The translations under genes and the position numbers were made by a program. A stretch of 64,000 nt of DNA from ZC4RG30 sp963812195 (GTDB lineage Bacteria; Pseudomonadota; Gammaproteobacteria; Steroidobacterales; Steroidobacteraceae), in the NCBI GenBank assembly GCA_963812195.1, contig CAWEUI010000015.1, positions 62,001 through 126,000 on the forward strand. Direction: 5' to 3'. The notes under the pieces were generated by a model. It saw nothing but the letters and a program-made list of their open reading frames with translations. It did no database searches and was not told the DNA's origin. Shown piece after piece: positions 45,013 through 54,600 of this stretch (the stretch's first letter is position 1; the number at the start of each line of letters is the position of its first letter).

Positions 45013-46668
45013 TCATGCAGCCGCGAGGGCCGCATCGACGATGCGCTGCGCCTCGGCGATCAGGTGCTGCAGATGGGCGCTGTCGCGGAAGCTCTCGGCA
45101 TAGATCTTGTAGATGTCCTCGGTGCCGGAAGGACGCGCCGCGAACCAGCCGCTGGCGGCGTCGATCTTCAGGCCGCCGATGGCGGCGCCATTGCCGGGCG
45201 CTTCGGTGAGAACATGCTGGATGTTTTCACCGGCGAGTTCATGCTGCGTGACTTCGCGGGCCGAAAGCCGTGACAATTTCTGCTTCTGCGCCGGGGTAGC
45301 GGCGGCCTCGACGCGATCGTAGAGGGGCGCGCCGAATTCGCGAGTCAGATCGCCATACAACCTGCCCGGATCGCGCTCCATGCGCGCGGTGATTTCGGCT
45401 GCCAGCAGGGCCGCGACGATGCCGTCCTTGTCAGTGGTCCATACCCGCCCGTCGCGGCGCACGAAGGAGGCGCCGGCGCTTTCCTCGCCGCCGAAGCCGA
45501 GTGCACCATCCAGCAGGCCGTCCACGAACCACTTGAAGCCCACGGGCACCTCGTACAGTGCGCGGCCGAGCTTGCCGGCCACGTGATCGATCATGCGTGT
45601 GCTCACCACCGTCTTGCCGACTGCCGCGGTGGCCGGCCATTGCGTGCGCTGCGAGAACAGATAGGAAATGGCGACTGCCAGGTAGTGATTTGGCGCGAGC
45701 AGGCCAGCGCCCGCGGTGACGATGCCGTGTCGGTCATGATCGGTGTCGCAGGCGAAGGCGATGTCGAAATGATCCTTCAGGCCGATCAGCCGCTGCATGG
45801 CGAAGCGCGACGAAGGATCCATGCGGATCTGGCCATCCCGGTCCAGGGTCATGAAGCCGAAAGTCGGATCCACCGTCTCGTTGACGACCGTCAGGTCGAG
45901 CCCATAGCGGTCGGCGATCGGGCGCCAGTAGTGCACCCCCGCGCCGCCCAGCGGATCCACCGCCATATGCACGGCCGCGCCCTTGATCGCCTGCATGTCG
46001 ATGATCTGGTCCAGATCATCGACGTAGGCGTTCAAATAGTCGTGCCGGTGCGTCGTGGCGGACCGCAGCGCGCGCTCGAAGGGAATTCGTCGCACACCTG
46101 CGAGTCGGTTCTCCAGCAGTTCATTGGCGCGCGCCTCGATCCCGCTGGTAATGCCGGTGCCGGCGGGCCCGCCATTGGTCGGGTTGTACTTGAACCCGCC
46201 ATTGTCGGGCGGGTTGTGCGACGGCGTGATGACGATGCCGTCCGCGAGTCCCGCGTCGCGGCCGCGGTTGTAGGTGAGAATGGCGTGGGAGATGACCGGT
46301 GTCGGCGTGTACTCGTCGTTCGCGGCCAGCATGACGTCCACGCCGTTGGCCGCCAGCACTTCGATGGCGCTGGCCAGTGCCGGCACGGACAGGGCGTGCG
46401 TATCGGTGCCGAGAAACAGTGGTCCGTTGATGCCCGCCTGTCTGCGGTAATCGCACACTGCCTGGGTGATGGCCAGGATGTGCAACTCGTTGAAGCTGAG
46501 GTGCAATGCCGAGCCACGGTGCCCGGAGGTGCCGAACGCCACGCGTTGCGCGGCTATCGCCGGATCAGGCAGCAGCGTGTAGTAAGCCGTGACCAGCGCT
46601 GGCACGTCCACCAGTGCGGCCGGCGAGGGCACTGTCCCGGCCAGTGGGTTGATCGCGGAATCGCTCAC
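45013..46668 (-). CDS. pgm: Phosphoglucomutase (alpha-D-glucose phosphate-specific)
   Basis: GTG 46668 (SDSAINPLAGTVPSPAALV) follows AGGAGGTGCGG and gives 551 residues, close to E. coli Pgm (546). VAFGTSGHRGSALHLSFNELHI, the phospho-Ser in ADGIVITPSHNPPDNGGFKYNP, the Mg loop in FACDTDHDRHGIVT, GFGGEESAGASFVRRDG, and the phosphate loop WFAARPSGTEDIYKIY are all intact. It interconverts glucose 1- and 6-phosphate. It precedes xfp by 113 bases on the same strand and may feed UDP-glucose to the cyclic glucan synthetase as well as sugar phosphate to phosphoketolase. Confidence 0.95.
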   Translation of the reverse strand: MSDSAINPLAGTVPSPAALVDVPALVTAYYTLLPDPAIAAQRVAFGTSGHRGSALHLSFNELHILAITQAVCDYRRQAGINGPLFLGTDTHALSVPALASAIEVLAANGVDVMLAANDEYTPTPVISHAILTYNRGRDAGLADGIVITPSHNPPDNGGFKYNPTNGGPAGTGITSGIEARANELLENRLAGVRRIPFERALRSATTHRHDYLNAYVDDLDQIIDMQAIKGAAVHMAVDPLGGAGVHYWRPIADRYGLDLTVVNETVDPTFGFMTLDRDGQIRMDPSSRFAMQRLIGLKDHFDIAFACDTDHDRHGIVTAGAGLLAPNHYLAVAISYLFSQRTQWPATAAVGKTVVSTRMIDHVAGKLGRALYEVPVGFKWFVDGLLDGALGFGGEESAGASFVRRDGRVWTTDKDGIVAALLAAEITARMERDPGRLYGDLTREFGAPLYDRVEAAATPAQKQKLSRLSAREVTQHELAGENIQHVLTEAPGNGAAIGGLKIDAASGWFAARPSGTEDIYKIYAESFRDSAHLQHLIAEAQRIVDAALAAA

Positions 46669-46832
46669 GAGGCACCGCACCTCCTGTTTGCGCGCCAGAT
46701 CGGGCTGCGCAGCAAGCGCCAGCACGACAGGAAGTCTAGTTCGATTGGCGGTATCGCGCATCCGCCGTGCGCGGCGCCGCGGTCATGCGTGCCGAGAGCC
46801 CAGGCGCACACGAAGGATGCGCGCCAGGGTTG

Positions 46833-47165
46833 CTACCGCCTGGCCAGCAGATAGCCCATGGCCGCGCCGGTGGCAGCTGCAATGCCGATGGCCTGCCAGG
46901 GACTGCGATGCACATACCCGTCCGTGGCGCTGGCTGCGGTGCGCGTGGCTTCGGAAAGCCTGCGCCCGTTTTCCGACAGCCCGGATTTGAGCTGGGTGAG
47001 CCTTTGGCGCAGACTGTCACGCAACGTCGTGACGTCCTGGTCGGAGAAGTGAGCGGCCCTGGCGAGTACCTCCTCGATGTCGGCAATCAGGCTCTTCATT
47101 TGCGCCGACATTGCGCCGTTCGGCGCTGTTGCGCTCGCTTCAGCAGCGGCAGGGCTCGAGTTCAT
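46833..47165 (-). CDS. DUF883 (ElaB/YqjD-type) membrane-anchored protein
   Basis: ATG 47165 (MNSSPAAAEASATAPNG) follows AGGAGATCGG; 110 residues. A long amphipathic helix (IADIEEVLARAAHFSDQDVTTLRDSLRQRLTQ region) leads to the typical C-terminal anchor YVHRSPWQAIGIAAATGAAM with a GYLLARR end. E. coli homologues associate with ribosomes at the inner membrane in stationary phase. It lies 36 bases after the OmpA-like gene. Confidence 0.82.
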   Translation of the reverse strand: MNSSPAAAEASATAPNGAMSAQMKSLIADIEEVLARAAHFSDQDVTTLRDSLRQRLTQLKSGLSENGRRLSEATRTAASATDGYVHRSPWQAIGIAAATGAAMGYLLARR

Positions 47166-47201
47166 GTTCCGATCTCCTGATTGCGTGGTCACGTGAACCT
47201 G

Positions 47202-48152
47202 CTAGCGCGTGGCCACTGCAGTGACTTCATTCCCGATCACGATTTCCACGCGACGATTCTGTTGGCGTCCCGCGGCGGATTCATTGCTGGCCACAGGTTC
47301 GGACTCGCCTTTTCCGATGCTGGTCAGTCTGGTCGGTTCGATGCCCATGCCGGTGATGTAGTCCCGCACCGAGTCAGCCCGGCTCTGCGAGAGCTGCTGG
47401 TTGTAGGCATCGGAGCCCACGCTGTCGGTGTGTCCTTCGATCGTGGCATCGCGACCCGGATATTTGTCCAGGAATGCAACCAGGCGGTCCAGATTGGAGC
47501 TGGCTCCGGGCTTGAGGCTGGCACTGCCGGTTGCAAACAGGACATCGCCCAGTGTCAGTACGATGCCGCGCTCGGTCGTGCGTGCCTGCAGCAGGGCGAT
47601 CTGCGCTGCGAGCTCCTCCTGCTTCGCCGTGGCGTCGCTCGCGGCGGCGGCGGTGGCGGCACGGGCCGCGTCGGCGTCATCGCGTGCGCTCGCGGCTGCC
47701 GCTTGTGCGGCGTTGGCCTCATTGCGTGCCGTAGCCGCGTCACTACGCGCTGCCTGGGCGGTTACTCGCGCCCTGTCGGCCTCGAGCGTGCGGGCCGCCA
47801 GTCGGTCGGTATCGCCTTGCTGCTGGATAGCCGGACGCTGGGCCTCCGCCAGGCGGGCTTCGGCAGTAGCCCTGGTGGTATCGACCATGTGATCGGCCAT
47901 GTAGATGCGATGCGCGGCCAGATCGCTGTCGGATTGCGCGGTCTCGGCGAGCTTCACGGCGGCCTCGCTCTGCTCCAGCGCCACCGGCACCTGCCGGGCC
48001 AGGTCCGTGTCGGACTTGAGCATCGTCAGCTTGCTGCGGACCTGTTCGCTGCCCGGAGGCGCCTCGGGGGTCGCGGCACATCCGGACAGGATTGCCGCCA
48101 CGGCGGTTGCGACCAGGACACCAGTCGTGCGGTTCAAGTTGGAAGTGTTCAC
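47202..48152 (-). CDS. OmpA-family lipoprotein with coiled-coil
   Basis: GTG 48152 overlaps the DUF4398 stop (GTGA); 316 residues. The lipobox ILSGCAA puts the lipidated Cys near residue 24. Residues about 45-195 are a very Ala-rich heptad coil (ADRARVTAQAARSDAATARN). From about 200 the peptidoglycan-binding OmpA domain follows (LTLGDVLFATGSASLKPGAS, ATIEGHTDSVGSDAYNQQLS, AGRQQNRRVEIVI). It should link the outer membrane to the cell wall. Confidence 0.9.
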   Translation of the reverse strand: MNTSNLNRTTGVLVATAVAAILSGCAATPEAPPGSEQVRSKLTMLKSDTDLARQVPVALEQSEAAVKLAETAQSDSDLAAHRIYMADHMVDTTRATAEARLAEAQRPAIQQQGDTDRLAARTLEADRARVTAQAARSDAATARNEANAAQAAAASARDDADAARAATAAAASDATAKQEELAAQIALLQARTTERGIVLTLGDVLFATGSASLKPGASSNLDRLVAFLDKYPGRDATIEGHTDSVGSDAYNQQLSQSRADSVRDYITGMGIEPTRLTSIGKGESEPVASNESAAGRQQNRRVEIVIGNEVTAVATR

Positions 48153-48547
48153 TGTGAATCTCCGGCATTGCGGTTGAGTTCTTCGGCCAGCGCGACGTTG
48201 CCGGATTTCATTTGCGCGTTCACGGCCAGCGCCTTGGCGGACTCGGTCTTGGCGGTGGCCAGCTCGGCGGCCGCGCGCGACTCCAGCGCCAGGCGATTCG
48301 CGCTCGTCATTTGCTTGTCTTCCACAGCGGCGTCCGCCGCCGCCAGTTTGGTGCGCGCTTCGTCCAGCTCACCCGGTGCGCTATGGCCGGCGTCAGCCCT
48401 TTGCGCTGTCACGATGGCCTGCCTTGCGGCCTGCAGCGATGACAGGGGCTCGGGAGGGGTCGAGGCGCATGCCGCGCCGAGCGCGACGATCGCCACCACA
48501 CTCAGGCGCGTTGCCGCGCTGGTGCGAATCGGGAGGTTCTGGTCCAT
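48149..48547 (-). CDS. DUF4398 lipoprotein
   Basis: ATG 48547 (MDQNLPIRTSAATRLSVV) gives 132 residues. VAIVALGAACASTPPEP is a lipoprotein signal with lipid Cys near residue 28. The rest is one long helix (LQAARQAIVTAQRADAGHSA, then ELDEARTKLAAADAAVEDKQ), the DUF4398 pattern. DUF4398 genes commonly precede OmpA-like genes with the same tail overlap, so the two probably work together in the envelope. Confidence 0.85.
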   Translation of the reverse strand: MDQNLPIRTSAATRLSVVAIVALGAACASTPPEPLSSLQAARQAIVTAQRADAGHSAPGELDEARTKLAAADAAVEDKQMTSANRLALESRAAAELATAKTESAKALAVNAQMKSGNVALAEELNRNAGDSQ

Positions 48548-48656
48548 GTGTTGGTCTGCCTTGTGTTGAGGCGTCCACTTTGCCTGTCGCCGTGTCGAGT
48601 GTCGGTGCGGCAGCGAACACAGGTTGTCGAGCGCGATGTCGCGGTGCAATTCCTGC

Positions 48657-51600
48657 TCACACGAACATCAGCAGATGATGGCTTCTGCCGTCGATCGGAA
48701 TGGCGACGGGTGTGCCGCTGTGGGGGCGACGCACGCCGTCAAGCACCGAATGCGGCTCCTGGCCCCCGCTGCTGCCGGCCGCGCGGACCTCGATGCTGCA
48801 CACTGCCGCCGCGATCCTCACGGTGGCCTGGAAGCCCGGCCATGCGCCTGGGATGCAGGGCTGGACCAGCAGCAGATTTCCCTGGCGATGAATGCCGAGG
48901 ATGCCCTCTACGCCGGCACGGTACATCCAGCCCGCCGAACCGGTATACCAGGTCCAGCCGCCGCGCCCGACATGCGGAGCAACCGAATAGATGTCCGCGG
49001 CGACCGCATAGGGCTCCACCTTGTATTGCTGCACTTGCGCCGGCGTGCGCGCGTGGTTGATCGGGTTGAGCATGGTCAACAGCCGGTGTGCCTGCTCCGG
49101 CGAGCGGATCCTGGCGAACGCCAGGACCGCCCACATGGCGGCATGAGAGTACTGTCCGCCGTTCTCGCGCAGTCCGATCGGGTATCCCTTGATGTAGCCG
49201 GGGTCCAGCGCCGTGCGGTCAAAGGGCGGAGTGAACAGCAGGGCGAGCCCTTCCTCATGGCGGATCAGGTGCTGTTCGAGCGAAGCCATTGCCGTGGCCG
49301 CGCGCAGCGGGTCGGCGGCTTCCGACAGCACCGCCCAGGACTGTGCGATGGAATCGATGCGGCACTCCGCGCTGTCCTTCGAACCGAGCCAGGTGCCGTC
49401 GTCGTAGGTGGCGCGGCGGTACCATTGTCCGTCCCACGCCACTTGCTCCAGTGCGTGTCGCATCGCTGCGGCGCGCGCGCGCCAGTGTTGGGCCCGTTGC
49501 GGATCGCGGGTTTGCGCCAGTGGCGCGAACAGCCCGATGGTGCGGATCAGGAACCAGCCGAGCCACACGCTCTGGCCCCGGCCTTGCGCGCCGACGCGAT
49601 TCATGCCGTCGTTCCAGTCCCCGGTGCCCATCAGCGGCAGGCCCAGATCGCCGGTACGCGACAGGGCGAAGTCGATGCCGCGGGCACAATGTTCGAACAG
49701 CGATGCCGTCTGGTCTGTGCTCATCGGCTGGAAGAACTGTTCGGATTCTCCCGGTCGCAGTTTCATGCCGTCCAGGTACGGCACCGCTTCTTCGAGGATG
49801 GCGGCATCGCCGCTGGCCTCGACGTAGGTCGCGGACGCGAACGCCAGCCACAAGTGATCGTCCGAGATGCGTGTGCGCACTCCCTGGCCGGATCGCGGCA
49901 ACCACCAGTGTTGCACGTCGCCTTCCACGAATTGACGCCCGGCGGCGCGCAGTATGTGTCGGCGCGTCTGCGCCGGCTGCGCCAGTGTCAATGCCATTGC
50001 GTCCTGCAACTGGTCGCGGAAGCCGTAGGCGCCGCTTGCCTGATAGAAGGCCGAACGGGCGCGGATGCGACAGGCCAGCGTCTGGTACAGCAGCCAGCCA
50101 TTGAGCATGATGTCCAGCGCGCGGTCCGGTGTCTTCACCTGTACGGCGCCCAGCACCGAGCGCCAGTACTCGCGCACCGCGGCGAGCACGGCATCGAGGT
50201 CCGCCTGGCGATACCTGGTGATCACGGCACGTGTCTGTTCCAGTGAGGCGCATTGCCCCAGCAAGGACACGACCTCGACGCTGGCGCCGGCATCCAGTTC
50301 CACGATCGTCTGCAAGGCGGCGCAGGGGTCGAGGCCGGAGCCGGTGGCGCCCGAGAGCGTGCCTGGGCCAGCCAGGCCCAGCGGTGCAGCCGGCGCGCCG
50401 TTGCGACCGAGAAACTCACCCCGGTCTGCTGTCCATGTGGTCTGCCGGCCCAGCAGATCGGCGAAAGCGACGCGGGCGGCAAATGCCGTGTTCCACGGAT
50501 TGCGGGCCAGCATGGCCCCGGTCTGCGGGTCCATCTGCGTGTGGATGAAGGGCGCCGTGGCGCCACGCGAGGTGCCGAGCACCCACTCTGCGTAGGCGGT
50601 GACGGAAATTCTGCGCGGCGTGCCCGAAAGGTTCGTGAGGCGCAGGCGGGAGATCTTTACCGGATCTTCCAGGGGCACGAACTGCAGCAGGTCGAGTGCA
50701 ATGCCGTTCGCCTCGTGCTCGAAGCGGCTGTAGCCGAAGCCGTGGCGCGCGATGTAGAGGCCATCGTCGCGGATCGGCTGCGCCGTCGGCGTCCACAGCG
50801 CGCCGCTTGCCTCATCCCGCACATAGATTGCTTCGCCGGGCGGATCGGCGACGGCATCGTTGGACCACTGGGTGATCTGGTTGTCGCGGCTATTCGCCGC
50901 CCAGGTGTAGCCGCTGCCCTCGGTGGAGATCTGGCAGCCGAATTCCTCATTGGCAATGACATTGATCCACGGCGCCGGCGTGGACTGGTCCGGTCGGAGA
51001 ACGGTTACATACTCCTGTCCGTCCTGATCGAAGCCGCCGAGGCCATTGAAGAACTCGAGGGCCGGTGGTGCGGGTGACGGATCGGAATTGCGCGCGGAAG
51101 GTGGCCGGCTGACACGGCGCACGTCACGCGCAACATCCGGCGGCTGTGGCTGCCGGGCAAGATGGTCGGCGATGGAGCCGCGCCGTGCCGACAGCACGAC
51201 GCGTGCCACCGATTGCAGCAGCAGGCGGGACTCCAGACTCATCAGATCGGCCCGCAGCACGAAGACGGAACCAAATGCGGGTTCATCGGCCGGCAGCGTG
51301 CGGGTTGCGCGGGTGCGCACCGCGGCCTCGATCGCGACCTGCAGGTCCTGTACATAAGAGGAGGCGCGCTCGTTGACGATGACCAGGTCCACGGCCAGGC
51401 GCTTCATCCGCCAGTATTCGTGGGCGCGCAGCAGCTGGCGGACCTGTGCGATGTCCTCGATGGCGTCGATCTTCAGCAGCACGATGGGCAGGTCGCCGGA
51501 AATCGCGTGTCGCCACAGACCCGACTGCGTGCCGGCACCGCGTTCGATGAGTTCGGACGGCGGGCGGAACCGCCGATCGGCATACAGCAGCGGCGCGGCG

Positions 51601-54600
51601 AGCCGCTGGAAATCGGCCGCTTCCTCCGCATCCACGTCCAGGTGGCGCAGCTGCACCTGTGCCTGCGTCCAGGCCAGGGTCCTGGCGCGGTCGAATGCGT
51701 TGCGATCGTGGTGGGTGTCGATGAGGTCGAGAAGCTCCTCGCGCGAATCAGCCACCATGGTCCAGAAGGCAACGCGCGCGACCTCACCCGGCGCGATGAC
51801 CAGGCGCTGGCGCAGCGAGAAGATCGGGTCCAGCACCGTGCCCGTCGTATTCGAGAGGCGCTGCCCGGCGCAGGCGGCGTCCGCGGTTCCGGCGCTGCGG
51901 CCGCGGCCGAAGAAGCGCGCGCGGTCGGTCTCGTACTGCGGATCAGCCAACCCGCCGCCTTCGGTCACCGCGAAATGGGCCACCCATACCTGCTGCTCAT
52001 CCGGTGCCCGCAGCCGCCGGGTGGCCACGAGGGCGCCGAATTCCGGCAGGAAGCTCGTCTGCACGAACATCCGGGCGAATGCCGGATGCGCCTGGTCGGC
52101 TGCCGGGGTTGTCAGGACCAGTTCGGCATAGGTGGTCAGTTCGATCTCGCGGGTTCGCCAGCCGTTGTTGGTGACCGAAATGCGCCGCACCTCGCCGTTG
52201 TGCTCCCCGGAGACGATGACCTCCATCTTCGTGACAAGACCGGCTTCGCGACAGGTGAACGCGGCGTGGTCTTCGCCGAACACCACTTCTCTCTGCGCGG
52301 GATCGCCATCCATGGGGTGGGTGGTCACCGACCACGCATCGCCACTGTGCGTGTCGCGCAGGAACAGGAAGTAGCCCGAGTCGTCGCGCGTCGCGTCCTC
52401 GCGCCAGCGAGTCACCGCAATGTCGCGCCAGCGGCTGTAGCCGCCTCCCGCGGCGGTCAGCATGACGGCGTAGTGCCCATTGGACAGCAGATGCGTGACG
52501 GGTGCGCCGCTCGCCGTTGGTGACATGCGGCGCTCCGTCACCGGGACGTCGCGGACGCCATGGGCGGATGTCCTGACTTCCTCGGCGCGGGGATGCGCGA
52601 CGATGACATCGCGCGGCGTGCGCTCCTGCAGCAGCAGTTCGCTCGCCATGATCATCGGCTCGCGATGAAAGCGCGAGCGCATGCTGCCATCGTGCAGGGC
52701 GTTGGCGATGGCAACGATGCTCATGCCCTGGTGGTGGGCCATGAAGCTGCGCACGATCGCCACGTCCGCGCCGGCGGGCAGGCGCGAGCGCGTGAAGTCC
52801 AGTGCCTCGTGGAAGCCATGACGTCCCAGCGCACCCAGGTGGGCGAGCAGTGCGTAGTTCTGCAGGGCGGCATGGGGGTCCACCATGCAGGCCAGGCCCG
52901 TGGCATAAGGGGCGATCACCACATCCTCGGACAGGCCGCGCTTGAGTCCCAGGCCCGGCACGCCGAAATTGGAGTACTGGTAGGTGAACTCGATGTCGCG
53001 GGCGTTGTAGGCGGACTCGGAGATGCCCCAGGGAACGCCCAGCGCACGGGCGTAGGCCTGCTGCCGGGCAACCACCAGGCGATTGGTCTGTTCCAGCATG
53101 CTGCCGGCCGGCGCACGCATTACCAGCGACGGCATCAGGTACTCGAACATCGAGCCCGACCAGGAGATCAGCACCGAGCCGCTACCGATGGGGATCGCGA
53201 GCCGGCCAAGCCGGAACCAGTGCCGGCTCGGCAGATCGCCCTTGGCGATGGCGAACAGGCTGGCAAGCCGCGCCTCGGATGCCAGCAGGTCGTAGCAGCC
53301 GCCATCCAGATTGCTGTCGGGCAGCGAATAGCCGATGGACAGCAGCTTGCGTTGGGGATCGAACAGGAAAGTGAAGTCCATTTCCGCGGCCGTGGCCCGT
53401 GCGGCGGCGGCCAGTGCCGCCAGGCGCGTCCGGTTCCGGTCTGCCGCCTCGGCCACGCCAAGGTGGTCGCGACCGTGCTCGGCGACGAGCGTGCCCAGCG
53501 CCTGGATCCACCAGGCGATATCCGCGGCGGTGTCGCCCGCCGCGGGAATGCTCTGCTGCGAGAGCCTCGAGGCCTTCTCGACCAGGCGCTTCAAGGCCGG
53601 CGCGAGCACTGCAAAGTCCTGTGGCACATCCAGCCGGGTGGCGAATTCCTCCAGCACGGCGTTCAATTCCTGTCCATGACTGCTGTCGGAGATGGGCAGC
53701 TTCGCCAGCGCGTCACGCAGCAGCGCGAGCGTGTCGGCAATGCCGCGACGGGGATCTGCCACAAGCTGGTCGTCAGCCCACTCATCGCAGGCATTGGCCA
53801 GTGTGATGAGATGTCCGGCCAGGTTGCCGCTGTCGACGGTCGAGACGTAGGCGGGCGGCAGCGCGGCCAGGTCCTGCGTCCCGTACCAGTTCAGGAAATG
53901 ACCGCGAAAGCGACTGAGCTTGCGCAGCGTTGCGAAAGTCGCCTCCAGCCGCTCGATGGTCTGTGTCGTGCCGGCCCAGCCGAAGTCGCGGGCCGCCACT
54001 GCCGCCAGCAGGTACAGGCCGATATTGGTGGGTGAGGTGCGACGTGCCAGTACCGGCCGGGGGGTCTCCTGGAAATTGTCCGGCGGCAGCATGTTGTCGG
54101 CCGGCGTCACGAACGTGGCGAAGTAGCGCCAGGTGCGCAGGGCGATCAGGCGCAGATCCCGTGCGTCTGCTTCCGGGACCAGCAAGGCTTGCCGCACGGC
54201 GGGTGAACGGCTCACCCATTGCGCCACGACCGGTGCTATGAACCACAGCAGCGCCAGCGGCACAACGAGCGGCCAGGTGGCGGGCGCACAGGCGAGCGCG
54301 AGCGCGCACAATCCGGCTGCGATCGCGGTGCCGCCGGCCATTTGCCGATAGAAGCCGGCAATGTCCAGTCGCGGGCTTGCCGAGGATCTGGCGGCCGTCG
54401 TCCACTCCAGCAGATGCCGATGCGTGATGAACAGGCGCACCAGCGTGCGGATCGCGGCGTCGCCGGCGCGCCATGCCTGGTCCGCCAGGAACATCAGCGA
54501 GAGCAGGGTGCGGCCTGCCGCGAGCTGCAGCTCGCCCGCCAGCCCGGTGAGGTGGTTGCGCAACCGTATGTCGAGGCGGCGGGGCAGTGCCGAGAAGATG

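Noticed and set aside
52560..54035. A 491-codon plus-strand frame, and similar frames across 48.6-57.2 kb
   Set aside because: All are shadows of the intact cyclic glucan synthetase.
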